Notes: generated by a model not told the origin, from the sequence alone. DNA of 41,689 bases from JAOABV01 sp039801465 (GCA_039801465.1 JBDRUT010000015.1:1-41689); one strand, 5' to 3'; counted from the first letter of the stretch, positions 22,504 through 32,252 are shown. Translations and numbers: made by a program.

Positions 22504-23907
22504 ATGAGAATAAGTGTAAGTTTGATTTCATTAATGATTAGTTTTCTGCTTGGTGAAAATCTGGCACCGTTAACACCAGATTCAATTATAACTCAACTTT
22601 TTGGTGATACGACTGCGCCAATTGAATTCACAGTTCAGACTACTGACCCAGATAACGATAAAGTTTCTTATCAATTTGATTGGGGTGATGAAAATTTATC
22701 AGGATGGAGCGATTTTATTCCGTCAGGATATGTCCATATGGAAAAATATCAATATAAAAGTGTTGGTGTTTTTAGTGTTAGGGTCCGAGTTAAAGATGAT
22801 AAAGGTAATGTTAGTGAATGGTCAAATCCTTGGTTGCTTACTATTGTTCCCAATTTATTAAAGTGGCAGTATTCTCAAAAATCCGGGACTTATTCTGCAG
22901 TTGCCATCGGACCTAAAAAAGAGATATATTTAACTTGTGAAGATGGCTCACTCATTGCACTTAATCCTGATGGTAGTCTGAAATGGAAATTTTCTGCACT
23001 TTTTGCCGTCTATTCATCGCCGGCAGTTGATAAAAACGGAATTTATATTACTTCAACAGATGGCCGTTTATATGCAGTCGATTTTTCAGGTCAGGAACGC
23101 TGGCAATTCAAAGCCGGAAATTCAATTTATTCATCACCAGCAATTGGAAAAGATGGCAGTGTTTATTTTGGTTGTGACGATGGGAAAATTTATGCGGTAT
23201 CATCTTCGGGTAAGTTATTATGGACCTATCAGACTGGTGATGAAATTGCTGGTTCGCCAGTTATTGATGCTGATGGCACAATTTATGTCGCATCAGATGC
23301 GATTTATGCGTTTTCGCCGAAAGGTAAACTTAAATGGACTTTCAAACCACCTGAAGAAAATGAAGCCTATTTCTTTGGTTCGCCGGCAATTGGTTTTGAT
23401 GGCACGATTTATGTTGGCGGCACAGATGGCGCATTATATGCAGTTACTAAAACCGGTAGATTGAAATGGATTGCACCAACACCAGACGAAGATGCAATCC
23501 GCGGACCAGTAGCAATCGGAGCTAATAGTGTTATTTATTTTGGTGCTGAAGATGGTTTCTTATATCAAAAAGATGTCTACGGTGAAGTGACACCGGTATT
23601 TGAGACTGACTACTATCTTTTCTCTGGACCAGCGATTGATTCTTTAGGTAATATTTACTTTGTTTCAGATGATGGTTATTTTTATGTGATTAACCCGAAG
23701 GGGAAGTTACTTTTTAAGTGGATGATTGCAGATGACAGTAAAGAGATAATGTATAGTCCATCACCAGTGATTGACAATGACGGCACGGTTTATATTGGGT
23801 CATGGCAAGGACAATTATATGCTTTTAATGGCTTTGCACCGCCAGCAAAGAGTGCTTGGCCTGTGGTCCGATATAATCAACAGAATACCGGTTGTAAGAT
23901 ACAATAG
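22504..23907 (+). CDS. Exported PKD/PQQ-type beta-propeller protein
   Basis: A 467-aa secreted protein. A short signal peptide (MRISVSLISLMISFLLG) is followed by a PKD-like Ig domain (about residues 20-115, with TTDPDNDKVSYQFDWGDEN and SVGVFSVRVRVKDDKGNVS). The rest is a PQQ/BamB-like beta-propeller of repeated blades, each with GSVYFGCDDGKIYAVSSSGK-type strands (AIGKDG, IYVGGTDGALYAV, AIDSLGNIYFVSDDG). Such proteins often bind other surface or periplasmic proteins; PQQ binding itself is not implied. AAGGAG precedes the ATG. No C-terminal FlgD domain is present, unlike two other exported proteins here. Confidence 0.85.
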   Translation: MRISVSLISLMISFLLGENLAPLTPDSIITQLFGDTTAPIEFTVQTTDPDNDKVSYQFDWGDENLSGWSDFIPSGYVHMEKYQYKSVGVFSVRVRVKDDKGNVSEWSNPWLLTIVPNLLKWQYSQKSGTYSAVAIGPKKEIYLTCEDGSLIALNPDGSLKWKFSALFAVYSSPAVDKNGIYITSTDGRLYAVDFSGQERWQFKAGNSIYSSPAIGKDGSVYFGCDDGKIYAVSSSGKLLWTYQTGDEIAGSPVIDADGTIYVASDAIYAFSPKGKLKWTFKPPEENEAYFFGSPAIGFDGTIYVGGTDGALYAVTKTGRLKWIAPTPDEDAIRGPVAIGANSVIYFGAEDGFLYQKDVYGEVTPVFETDYYLFSGPAIDSLGNIYFVSDDGYFYVINPKGKLLFKWMIADDSKEIMYSPSPVIDNDGTVYIGSWQGQLYAFNGFAPPAKSAWPVVRYNQQNTGCKIQ

Positions 23908-24011
23908 GCCATGCCCAGAATACAGGACTTATTAAGAATACTTTTAACAACAACTTCTTTAATATTATATCTGAATTTACAATCAAAAAAACTAATTACC
24001 TTTAAAAACAA

Positions 24012-25193
24012 GTGAAAAATTCTAAAATCTTTGCGCAAGCAACGCGCTTAAATAAAATTCCACCTTATCTTTTTGCTGACTTAGACCAACTAAAAGCAGA
24101 ATATATTTTAAAAAATAGACAAGAGATTATTGATTTCGGTGAAGGCAATCCGCTATTCTTTCCTGACAAAAGAATTATTGCGGAATTGATTCAGGCACTA
24201 AATAAATTAGAAAATCACCGGTATCCTACTTATGCTGGTTCAATAGAAACTCGAAAAGCGGTTGCTAATTGGTATCAGCGCCGATTTAATGTGAAACTCG
24301 ACCCAGAAAATGAAGTGGTAATTGTTCTGGGCACAAAAGAAGGTATTGGACATCTGTTCTGGGCAATGATTGATAAAGATGATATTGCTTATATTCCATC
24401 ACCATCATATCCAGTTTATCTTAATCAAACCCTTCTTGCTGGTGGAAAGCCGGTTATATTACCACTTAAAGAAGAAAACAATTTTTTGCCCGAACTTAAT
24501 AAAATCCGACCAAACAAGAAAACAAAACTATTAGTGCTAAATTATCCGAATAATCCAACCACCGTAGTTGCGCCAATCTCATTTTATCAAGATGTCGTAA
24601 ATAAAGCACTAAAATATGGTTTCTATTGCTTCAATGATAATGTCTATTCTGAATTATATTATGGTTCACCACCGCATAGTATTTTAGAAGCACCTGATGC
24701 CAAAGAGTGTTGTGTTGAGTTTCATTCCCTATCAAAGACTTTTAGTATGTGTGGTTGGCGAATTGGTTTTGCAGTTGGAAATAAAAATATCTTAAAAGCA
24801 CTTTTGAAGATTAAACAAAATGTCGATTCTGGACCATTTGGCGCAATTCAAGATGCAGCAATCTTTGCCTTAAATAATATGGAAAAATTTGCTGAGCATA
24901 CTCGTCAAGAATATCAGAAACGGTTGGCACTTTTTGCTCAAGGACTACAAGCATTAGGATGGCAAACTAAAATGCCCGAAGCAACATTTTATCTCTGGAC
25001 TAAAATTCCCATTGCAAAATATAAAGATGATTCTAAGACATTCACCGCTTATCTTTTAAGAAAAACCGGAATATTAGTTGCACCCGGTAGAGGTTTCGGT
25101 GAATATGGCGAAGGATATATTCGATTTGCATTAATCCATTCAATAAAAACGATAAAGACCGCATTAGACCGAATGCAGAATTTGAGATGTTAA
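24012..25193 (+). CDS. Class I/II PLP-dependent aminotransferase
   Basis: A 393-aa fold-type I aminotransferase. It shows EIIDFGEGNPLFFPDK, HRYPTYAGSIETRKAVANWY, the PLP-phosphate strand LGTKEGIGHLFWAM, VLNYPNNPTT, and the lysine that binds PLP in SLSKTFSMCGWRIGFAVG. The family (AlaC, aspartate and LL-diaminopimelate aminotransferases) interconverts amino acids and 2-oxo acids. With aspartokinase downstream, a role in aspartate-family synthesis, perhaps LL-DAP formation, is plausible but not shown. The start is GTG at 24012 with no Shine-Dalgarno site; a TTTAAA box ends 5 nt before it, so the mRNA may be leaderless, though the -35 spacing (19 nt) is poor. Confidence 0.85.
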   Translation: MKNSKIFAQATRLNKIPPYLFADLDQLKAEYILKNRQEIIDFGEGNPLFFPDKRIIAELIQALNKLENHRYPTYAGSIETRKAVANWYQRRFNVKLDPENEVVIVLGTKEGIGHLFWAMIDKDDIAYIPSPSYPVYLNQTLLAGGKPVILPLKEENNFLPELNKIRPNKKTKLLVLNYPNNPTTVVAPISFYQDVVNKALKYGFYCFNDNVYSELYYGSPPHSILEAPDAKECCVEFHSLSKTFSMCGWRIGFAVGNKNILKALLKIKQNVDSGPFGAIQDAAIFALNNMEKFAEHTRQEYQKRLALFAQGLQALGWQTKMPEATFYLWTKIPIAKYKDDSKTFTAYLLRKTGILVAPGRGFGEYGEGYIRFALIHSIKTIKTALDRMQNLRC

Positions 25194-25228
25194 AGGCAAG
25201 AAGTAAGAGACATAATGCAAAAGGCTAG

Positions 25229-25429
25229 ATGTTAGACCTAAGGCATAAGGCTCAGGTGATTAGATTTATTTTGGGTATCAATGTTCCGCAATTTAGTAGT
25301 AGTCTTTTTAAAGAATTTAAAGTAATTGATAAGATTATAGATATTGTCATAAGAAAACCGGATTGTCGTTTGCTTCATTCTGAGCAATACGAAAAGTTTT
25401 CTTGGGAAAAAGTTACATTGGAAGCATAA
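25229..25429 (+). CDS. Small hypothetical protein upstream of aspartokinase
   Basis: A 66-aa ORF whose TAA stop directly abuts the aspartokinase ATG. The part from residue 10 (VIRFILGINVPQFSSSLFKE) to the end (HSEQYEKFSWEKVTLEA) reads like a real polypeptide, and a GTG at about 25256 is an alternative start. No domain is recognised. Direct abutment suggests coupling to lysC if it is real. Confidence 0.35.
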   Translation: MLDLRHKAQVIRFILGINVPQFSSSLFKEFKVIDKIIDIVIRKPDCRLLHSEQYEKFSWEKVTLEA

Positions 25430-26665
25430 ATGGAAATCATTGTTCAGAAATTTGGCGGTAGTGTAATTAAAGACCTGCCAGCGATTGAAAGGGTTGCTGA
25501 TATTATTGTTAAGAGCAATACTTCAAAACAGAAAGTAGTCGTTGTAGTCTCAGCAATGGGTGATACCACAGATAATTTGTTAAATTTAGCCCAAAAGATA
25601 AATCCGAATCCTGTTGCCCGTGAAATTGATATGTTATTAACCAGTGGTGAACGGATAACGATGGCACTACTTTCTTTAGCAATCTGGCATCGAGGTTATG
25701 AGGCAATTTCTTTTACTGGTTCACAAGTAGGCATCATAACTGATGCTCAACATACTGATGCCCGTATAATTGAGATAAAAGGAAGTCGTTTATATGAAGC
25801 CTTAGAACAAAACAAAATTCCAATTATTGCTGGATTCCAAGGAGTAAGTTTTAATAAAGAAGTTACAACTTTGGGACGCGGTGGTTCGGATGTTACCGCA
25901 GTTGCGATTGCGGCATTTCTTAAAGCCAAACGATGCGAACTGTATAAAGATGTTTTAGGAGTCTTTGCTGAAGACCCTAAACTATTTCCTTCAGTAAAAC
26001 ATATTCCGCAATTATCTTATGAGGAAATGTCTGAATTGACAACAGCAGGAGCAGAGATTCTTCACCCGCGAGCCTGCGCTTTGGCATTAAAATATAAAGT
26101 TCCGTTAGTAATTAAATCATTAAAAAAGGATAATGCAACAATGATAAATAGCGATAATTTAACAAAACAACATACGGAGAAAGCATTTGTCCGAGCAATT
26201 TCCCATTCAACGAATTTGTGTCGATTGTCATTAGTTGCGGTTCCACAATTACCGAAATGTTTACATCAAGTGGTTGTGCGTTTAGCCGAAGCAAAAATTC
26301 CATTATTGTTTTTTGCGCACGGTGTTCCCTATCATAAGAAATTTGATCTTTCGTTTATTGTTACAAATGCGAATTATCCGGCTGCTAAAGCAGTGTTAGA
26401 AACTGCAAAAAAATTAGTTAATGCCGAAAGTTTAGTCGAAGCAAAAAATTTGGCATCAATTTCACTTATCGGTCCTGGTATTGGCAGTGATGTAGAAATT
26501 TTTTCCGGATTATTTGAAACGCTTCATAAACTTAAAATCCATACAGATGCTTTTATCAGTTCAGAGATGAAAATTACCTGCTTTTTGCGTGAAGAACAGA
26601 TAAAAAAAGCAATCTCGGCATTACTTAAACGATTCGACTTAGTAACTAAATCAAAATTGAAGTAA
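25430..26665 (+). CDS. lysC: Aspartate kinase
   Basis: A 411-aa aspartokinase, which phosphorylates aspartate in the first step to lysine, threonine and methionine. The N-terminal VQKFGGSVIKD is the nucleotide-binding motif (usually KFGGTSV). VVVVSAMGDTTDNLL, LTSGERITMALLSLA and the aspartate-binding TLGRGGSDVTAVAIAAFLKA follow, then EMSELTTAGAEILHPRACAL. The last ~150 residues form two ACT domains that normally bind lysine or threonine for feedback control. The length matches monofunctional LysC. Confidence 0.92.
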   Translation: MEIIVQKFGGSVIKDLPAIERVADIIVKSNTSKQKVVVVVSAMGDTTDNLLNLAQKINPNPVAREIDMLLTSGERITMALLSLAIWHRGYEAISFTGSQVGIITDAQHTDARIIEIKGSRLYEALEQNKIPIIAGFQGVSFNKEVTTLGRGGSDVTAVAIAAFLKAKRCELYKDVLGVFAEDPKLFPSVKHIPQLSYEEMSELTTAGAEILHPRACALALKYKVPLVIKSLKKDNATMINSDNLTKQHTEKAFVRAISHSTNLCRLSLVAVPQLPKCLHQVVVRLAEAKIPLLFFAHGVPYHKKFDLSFIVTNANYPAAKAVLETAKKLVNAESLVEAKNLASISLIGPGIGSDVEIFSGLFETLHKLKIHTDAFISSEMKITCFLREEQIKKAISALLKRFDLVTKSKLK

Positions 26666-26733
26666 CTCAAATGGTATTTTGTCTGACTAAAAATAAAACT
26701 GAATATCAGATGTCAGAATTGCGATAGAATAAT

Positions 26734-27489
26734 ATGGAAGAAGATAAGAAACTAATTCAAAATTCTGAGACTTTTCCTTCGGTAGATAATACCCAATCGG
26801 CCATACCAGAGTCTGATGGAGGCAAGTCGAATAAATCTGATGGATTATCGTCATCAGCAAATACATCTTTATCTCAGCAACCGGCAATAACAAAAATCCA
26901 ATCAGAAGCAACCCCAGCATCTGAAACTTTGAGTAGCATAAATCAACCTGAAACAACTCCGATACTAAAAAACATTATTGAGGCATTACTTTTCGCTGCG
27001 GATAGTCCGTTAACAATGATTAAACTTAGTGAAATTACCAACCGGAGTGCAGAAGACATTCTGAGTGCAATTGAAGAATTAAATCAAGAATATGAGGCAA
27101 GTAATCGAAGTTTTCGAATTGAAAAAGTGGCACAGGGTTTTCAACTTTATACCCTACCCCAATATAGTAGCTGGTTGCGAGCACTATATAAAGTTAGTCA
27201 CCATCGACTATCAAGAGCTGCTTTAGAGACTTTATCGATTATTGTTTATAACCAACCAATTACTCGGCCGGAGATTGAAAAGATAAGAGGAGTTGATTGC
27301 ACAGGTCCGATTGTGACGCTTTTAGAACGAAAATTGATTCGCATTAGTGGTAGAGCGAAAAAACCCGGCGCGCCATTTCTCTATGGCACAAGTAAAGAAT
27401 TCTTGCGCTATTTTGGACTGCAATCGTTAGATGATTTGCCACGCAAAGAAGAATTAGAAGAGTTTTTACAAAAACGCGACGGGCAATAA
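26734..27489 (+). CDS. scpB: Segregation and condensation protein B
   Basis: A 251-aa ScpB, the winged-helix kleisin partner of the SMC-ScpAB condensin. The ScpB core begins near residue 75 (LKNIIEALLFAADSPLTMIK) and includes RSAEDILSAIEELNQEY, FQLYTLPQYSSWL, LSRAALETLSIIVYNQPITR and GAPFLYGTSKEFLRYFGL. The first 75 residues are a Ser/Thr/Gln/Pro-rich, disordered-looking extension not normal for the family. No ScpA is adjacent. The ATG has no clear Shine-Dalgarno site. Confidence 0.9.
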   Translation: MEEDKKLIQNSETFPSVDNTQSAIPESDGGKSNKSDGLSSSANTSLSQQPAITKIQSEATPASETLSSINQPETTPILKNIIEALLFAADSPLTMIKLSEITNRSAEDILSAIEELNQEYEASNRSFRIEKVAQGFQLYTLPQYSSWLRALYKVSHHRLSRAALETLSIIVYNQPITRPEIEKIRGVDCTGPIVTLLERKLIRISGRAKKPGAPFLYGTSKEFLRYFGLQSLDDLPRKEELEEFLQKRDGQ

Positions 27490-27522
27490 AATCTCAAAAA
27501 ATTAAATATTTTAGAAAAAAGT

Positions 27523-28068
27523 GTGACATCAACTGACAATACAATACCTAATGGATTGATTGTTTGGGGTGTAATTATTTCGGATATAAATTTACTGCCG
27601 GAATTAGAAAAGTTGTTATATCACAATTTTGGTGAAGTCATCATACGCAGTCCAATCATACCTTTTGACTTTACAGATTATTATGAAAAAGAGATGGGGA
27701 AAAATCTTAAGCGTTGTTGGATAGTAACAAAAAATATTGTCGGTCTTGACCGATTAGTAGAAATAAAAAAATATGCTGAGCAAATTGAAAAGAAATTCCT
27801 TGCGCCAGATAATAAAAGACGAATTAATTTAGACCCCGGAGTCTTGACATTGCAGAATTTCGTTTTGACTACCCATAAAAATTATGGACACCGAATTTAT
27901 CTGAAAGATGGCGTTTATGCTGAAGTGACTCTGATTTATCGACACAATAGTTATCAAGCACTAGAATGGACATATCCTGATTACCGAAAAGCAATTGATT
28001 TTTTTAATGAATCTCGAAAAAAGTTGCGGCAATTTCTCTCTCAAACCCAAGATGATTTATTGAGTTAA
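27523..28068 (+). CDS. DUF4416 family protein
   Basis: A 181-aa protein matching DUF4416 by pattern: GVIISDINLLPELEKLL, the SPIIPFDFTDYYEKEMG segment, LDPGVLTLQNFVLTTHKN, RIYLKDGVYAEVTLIYR and TYPDYRKAIDFFNESR. The function is unknown in the family. The start is GTG with no clear Shine-Dalgarno site, 33 bp after scpB, so it is probably in the same transcript. Confidence 0.8.
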   Translation: MTSTDNTIPNGLIVWGVIISDINLLPELEKLLYHNFGEVIIRSPIIPFDFTDYYEKEMGKNLKRCWIVTKNIVGLDRLVEIKKYAEQIEKKFLAPDNKRRINLDPGVLTLQNFVLTTHKNYGHRIYLKDGVYAEVTLIYRHNSYQALEWTYPDYRKAIDFFNESRKKLRQFLSQTQDDLLS

Positions 28069-28182
28069 ACAAGAATGATTATTGTATTTATCAAAAATAT
28101 TGCTTGCTAATAAATGTTAGAAAGCACTACCGAAAATTCTTCTCCAAGAATAAACCAATTTTTGTTAAATTTAAAATATTAC

Positions 28183-28210
28183 TTGCAAATAAAAAAACTT
28201 TTGTTATATT
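28183..28210 (+). promoter_or_regulatory. Candidate promoter of the DUF366 gene
   Basis: TTGCAA (28183-28188), 16-nt spacer, TATATT (28205-28210). Leader of about 118 nt before ATG 28335. Confidence 0.5.
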
Positions 28211-28334
28211 TAGAGTAACAAGAAGTGGTTTTTGACTAAGTGATGCTAAGAAAGATGTATATCAAATTAGGAAAAAGTTGCGGATAAATGCAAACTATAT
28301 TAATTTTGGCTTTAGGAAAGCAGAGGAAGTAAAA

Positions 28335-28895
28335 ATGAGAAGCAGATTCATTAAAGAAGAACTTGGTTATACTGGTGAACAATTACATTCACTATACGCC
28401 TACGATAATTTTGGAATTGCCGGCGATTCAATCATCGCATTTATTGGACCCTGTGATATTAGCCTTCGAGAATTAGTTGATTTAGAAGATGTTAAAGCCG
28501 GGAAACGGGTTTATGCTCCGCGGATGCTCCATTTCATTGCTGAACATTTTGAAATTGATTTGGAAAAAGCAATTCTCCGACAATATCTATTAGTGGATAT
28601 GGTGAAAGATTTATTAAATGAGAAACTGGGAAAACTTATTGTACGTCGAGTAGGCACTGACCTCTTTATCAATGATGCCAAAATTACAATATCAACTGCA
28701 ACCGCATCACCAGTGTCATCTTTAATTCATTTAGGCATTAATATCATCGGTGCCGAAGAACAGGGAACAAAAAGTAAAGGACTTACTGACCTTAATATTG
28801 ACCCGATTGCTTTTGCCCAAGAATTACTTGACCGTTATACCAAAGAGATTGAACGAATTAATCTTGCGCGGTGTAAAACTCGTTGGGTTGAATAA
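28335..28895 (+). CDS. DUF366 family protein
   Basis: A 186-aa protein with the DUF366 pattern: YTGEQLHSLYAYDNFGIAGD, DSIIAFIGPCDI, LVDLEDVKAGKRVYAPRMLH, ILRQYLLVDMVKDLL, and ISTATASPVSSLIHLGINI. The ATG at 28335 has GAGGAAG 5 nt upstream; a start 19 codons earlier has none. DUF366 is found mainly in archaea. As I recall, its structure falls in the class II aaRS/biotin-protein-ligase fold, which also contains LplA and LipB. The two genes after it, dihydrolipoyl dehydrogenase and lipB, make a role near lipoate metabolism worth considering; this is inference. Confidence 0.8.
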   Translation: MRSRFIKEELGYTGEQLHSLYAYDNFGIAGDSIIAFIGPCDISLRELVDLEDVKAGKRVYAPRMLHFIAEHFEIDLEKAILRQYLLVDMVKDLLNEKLGKLIVRRVGTDLFINDAKITISTATASPVSSLIHLGINIIGAEEQGTKSKGLTDLNIDPIAFAQELLDRYTKEIERINLARCKTRWVE

Positions 28896-29061
28896 TAAAA
28901 CATCATATGCAAATTCTAAATTCAAAATTACAAGTTCTTAACAGATTGTTACCCTGAATTTCAAAATCTTAAACATTAGAATATTGATATTATTGGGAAT
29001 GTAATGCGTGAACCGAAGATTTTTATTTATATTCACCTGAGAAGATTGTTGAGTTAATAAA

Positions 29062-30459
29062 ATGGTCAATCCCGATATTTTGATTATTGGTGCTGGTCCA
29101 GGTGGTTATGTGTCGGCAATTAGAGCATCTCAATTGGGCAAGTCAGTTTTATTAGTAGAAAAAGATGAGATTGGCGGCGTTTGTCTTAATCGCGGATGCA
29201 TTCCAACTAAAGCGCTATTACATTACACAAGTATTATTGCCCATGCTAAAAAGGCAAATAGAGCCGGCATAAGATTTTCTGAACCGAAAATTGACTTTAC
29301 TCTATTTAATAATACAATAAGCAACATTGTCGAGCAGCTTCGAAAAGGGGTTGAATCTCTGCTTCGAAAAAGTAATGTTCAAATTGTAAAGGCACATGCT
29401 AAGTTTATTGACAAAGAAACGGTTTTGCTAACTGAACCAAATCACACAGAACATAAAATTAAACCGGAATATATTATTATCGCAACCGGGTCTAAACCAG
29501 CAATGCTTACTAATGTTAAACCCGACAATGATAAAATTGTTAATTCTGATGAAGCATTGCATATTGGAGATGTTCCTAAAAGTTTTGTGATTGTTGGTGC
29601 TGGTGCAATTGGACTTGAATTCGCAACGATTTATAATCGTCTTGGAAGTAAAGTCATAATTATTGAAATTGCTGACCAAATATTACCTGGAACCGATACC
29701 GAAATGTCCAATTACCTAAAAAGAATTCTTAGCAAACAGGGAATTGAGTTCTTTCTTAAAAGTAAAATCATTCAGGTCCAAAAGAAACAGGGTAATTTAG
29801 AAATTATATTTTTTACTGATGATAAAGAACACACTCTTAATGCTGATAAAATACTACTTGCAGTTGGTAGAGTTTCTAATATTGATGATTTGGGATTAGA
29901 AAATACTGAAATTAAGTTAAACGATAAACGATTTATTATTACCGATGAAAATTATCGTTGCCAAGACAAGACTTACGCAATAGGTGATATTATCGGACCA
30001 CCATTATTAGCCCATAAGGCAATGGCACAAGGTATTGTTGTTGCAGAGATGATTGCAGGTGAAAAAAATATTAAGCCTGTTCAATTTATTCCAAATTGTG
30101 TTTATACTGACCCAGAATTAGCAACAATCGGCCTTACTGAAAAAGATGCAAAAGAGTTGAATTGTGATTATGTCATTGGTAAAGTTCCTCTGTCCGCAAT
30201 TGGCCGAGCCAAAACGATTGACCAACTTGAAGGTATGGTGAAAATCATCGCTGATAAGAATACTAATTTAATTTTAGGTGCCCAGATTTTAGCACCTGAA
30301 GCATCCAATTTAATTACTGAATTATCTTTGGCAATCAACGCTAATATTAGACTGCAGGATATCATTGCAACGGTTCATCCACACCCAACATTATCTGAGG
30401 CAATTTTGGAAGCAGTAAGTGCAGTGGATAAAAAGGCAATTCATATATTAAAGATTTAA
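29062..30459 (+). CDS. lpdA: Dihydrolipoyl dehydrogenase
   Basis: A 465-aa flavoprotein disulfide reductase, the E3 component of 2-oxoacid dehydrogenase or glycine-cleavage complexes. The N-terminal FAD motif is IIGAGPGGYVSAIRA, and the redox cysteines are C41 and C46 in GGVCLNRGCIPTKALLHY. The NAD motif FVIVGAGAIGLEFATIYNRL, the AIGDIIGPPLLAHKAMAQG segment and the C-terminal VHPHPTLSEAILEA (His-Glu pair at the dimer interface) are present. The ATG at 29062 has no strong Shine-Dalgarno site. No E1/E2 or glycine-cleavage genes lie in the window; lipB follows directly. Confidence 0.94.
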   Translation: MVNPDILIIGAGPGGYVSAIRASQLGKSVLLVEKDEIGGVCLNRGCIPTKALLHYTSIIAHAKKANRAGIRFSEPKIDFTLFNNTISNIVEQLRKGVESLLRKSNVQIVKAHAKFIDKETVLLTEPNHTEHKIKPEYIIIATGSKPAMLTNVKPDNDKIVNSDEALHIGDVPKSFVIVGAGAIGLEFATIYNRLGSKVIIIEIADQILPGTDTEMSNYLKRILSKQGIEFFLKSKIIQVQKKQGNLEIIFFTDDKEHTLNADKILLAVGRVSNIDDLGLENTEIKLNDKRFIITDENYRCQDKTYAIGDIIGPPLLAHKAMAQGIVVAEMIAGEKNIKPVQFIPNCVYTDPELATIGLTEKDAKELNCDYVIGKVPLSAIGRAKTIDQLEGMVKIIADKNTNLILGAQILAPEASNLITELSLAINANIRLQDIIATVHPHPTLSEAILEAVSAVDKKAIHILKI

Positions 30460-30495
30460 ATATTAGGATGTTGATATTATTTGTAATTTGGTGCT

Positions 30496-31140
30496 TTGGG
30501 TTTAAAATTTCATACTGTGGAGTTTATTGATTTAGGTTTCTGTGACTATAAAATTGCTTTAGAAAAACAGAAGGAAGTCTGGGCAAAACGAGTAAATGGT
30601 GAAATTAATGATACCTTGATTTTAGTTGAACATCCTGCAGTATTCACTTTAGGTAAATCAGGTAAAGAAGAGAATCTTTTAGTCTCCAAAATTAATTTAC
30701 AAGAAAAAAATATTCCAATTTATCGGGTGGAACGGGGAGGAGATATTACTTTTCATGGTCCGGGACAAATTGTTGGTTATCCAATTTTTAAGTTAAAGAA
30801 CTCGTTAGTTAGTGTCAGACGGTTTATTTATAAGATTGAAGAGATTTTAATCGAAGTGTTAAAAGAATTTAATATTGTTGCACAGGTGTCTCATCCTAAT
30901 ATTGGTGTTTGGGTTGGCAATAAAAAGATTGCCTCAATTGGACTTGCAGTTTCGAAACAAGTAACATTCCATGGCTTTGCATTAAATGTATCTACGGAAT
31001 TAGATTATTTTAACTATATAAACCCCTGTGGAATGAGAAATATTAAAATGACATCAATGCAAGAGATATTACAAAAACCAATTTCAATGGATTCAGTTAA
31101 AGAAAAGATACAATCAGTTTTTAGTAAGTATTTTATCTAA
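30496..31140 (+). CDS. lipB: Octanoyl-[acyl-carrier-protein]:protein octanoyltransferase
   Basis: A 214-aa LipB, which moves octanoate from ACP to the lipoyl domains of E2 or H proteins. It shows LILVEHPAVFTLGKSG, the signature VERGGDITFHGPGQIVGYPI, the conserved Lys in KKIASIGLAVSKQVTFHGFA and the catalytic Cys in YINPCGM. The start is taken as TTG at 30496, giving MGLKFHTVEFIDLGFCDY; it has only a weak GGTG upstream. It follows lpdA by 36 bp, and the two probably form an operon for lipoylated complexes. LipA is not in the window. Confidence 0.92.
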   Translation: MGLKFHTVEFIDLGFCDYKIALEKQKEVWAKRVNGEINDTLILVEHPAVFTLGKSGKEENLLVSKINLQEKNIPIYRVERGGDITFHGPGQIVGYPIFKLKNSLVSVRRFIYKIEEILIEVLKEFNIVAQVSHPNIGVWVGNKKIASIGLAVSKQVTFHGFALNVSTELDYFNYINPCGMRNIKMTSMQEILQKPISMDSVKEKIQSVFSKYFI

Positions 31141-31244
31141 AAATTCAATCGAAAATAATCTAATCACGAAGCCACAGGAAAATCATAGATTTGCATCAAC
31201 TTGGAATCCAATAGAATCAGTATTTTTTATAATAGGACTAAAAA

Positions 31245-32246
31245 CTAAGGATAGAAATAAAAAAGCGAATGGACCGATTTGGAGATATTTCCTAAGTTAT
31301 CTCTAACTGATACCTGCCAAAAGAAATGTCCTGAATATGGTTCTAATGTTGGAATAGTAATCATAGTATCGTTAGAGGGAATTGCAGTTTCTTGATAGAC
31401 TAAGACCAATCGAAAATCTGGTCGAATATAGTATATCTCAAACTCATAAGTAAAAGGGAAAGGCAGAGATAATTTATGCCAGACACAAGAAAAATTTTGA
31501 TTAACTATTGTATCTAAAGTTGGACTAATTGGTTCTGGAGCTTCGTAAATAATTCGACTCAATCGATACGGATTTGACCTAAAACGAGATTGGGAAATAC
31601 TTAATACTTCAAAAAAGCAATCTTTACCAATTAGACTTTCTAAAGTACTATCAGGAAACACTTCAGCCGGTACCGTATCTTTGTAAATACCATTAGTGGT
31701 GTAATATAGAGGAAATATTTTATTAAGTTCAGGGATTAAAACATAAACGCTTTCAATGTCATTTAAGCCATCTGCATCAAAAACACGAACACTAAAATTA
31801 ACTAAATATATATCATCACCAGGGAGAAATGGTTCGTGATAAGAAGTTATCGATTCAGCACTAAATTGCGGAATAGCATCAAGTGTAAAGTTTATTGTAT
31901 CAGTGCGATTAATGTCAACTATGATAGATTTTTGTGATGGGCAATAGCCATCCTTTTCTGCTATAATAATTGCTGAGTCACCGTAGTTAAGATTGTAGAT
32001 ATAATCTACCGAATAGTTTCCGAATCGGTCTGAAGAAGTGGATATTGTCTTCGCTACAAATTGGAAGAGTAGAGAAACTTTAGCATTTTCTATTGGTGCC
32101 CCATTTTTAGTTATTACTTTTCCTCCAATGATACTGGGCTTTGTTTTTATTGACTTCGGGTCATAAGGATTATCCCGTTCAGGTTGACAGGCAGTAAACA
32201 AAACCGTAATTATATAGATTATATTCCGAAGTCGAACTTTAGTCAC
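31245..32246 (-). CDS. Lipoprotein with carboxypeptidase-regulatory-like domain
   Basis: A 333-aa lipoprotein. The signal peptide ends in a lipobox (VLFTAC), so the Cys near residue 20 would be lipidated; the mature start CQPERDNPYDPKS is a familiar form in FCB-group lipoproteins. A carboxypeptidase-regulatory-like fold follows (IIGGKVITKNGAPIENAKVS, SDRFGNYSVDYIYNL). A less clear beta-rich part (residues 115-333) follows, with an Ig/FN3-like end (HFFWQVSVRDNLGNISKS). The start is GTG at 32246, and the promoter predicts that this G is the first transcribed base. Confidence 0.8.
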   Translation of the reverse strand: MTKVRLRNIIYIITVLFTACQPERDNPYDPKSIKTKPSIIGGKVITKNGAPIENAKVSLLFQFVAKTISTSSDRFGNYSVDYIYNLNYGDSAIIIAEKDGYCPSQKSIIVDINRTDTINFTLDAIPQFSAESITSYHEPFLPGDDIYLVNFSVRVFDADGLNDIESVYVLIPELNKIFPLYYTTNGIYKDTVPAEVFPDSTLESLIGKDCFFEVLSISQSRFRSNPYRLSRIIYEAPEPISPTLDTIVNQNFSCVWHKLSLPFPFTYEFEIYYIRPDFRLVLVYQETAIPSNDTMITIPTLEPYSGHFFWQVSVRDNLGNISKSVHSLFYFYP

Positions 32247-32252
32247 GATAAG

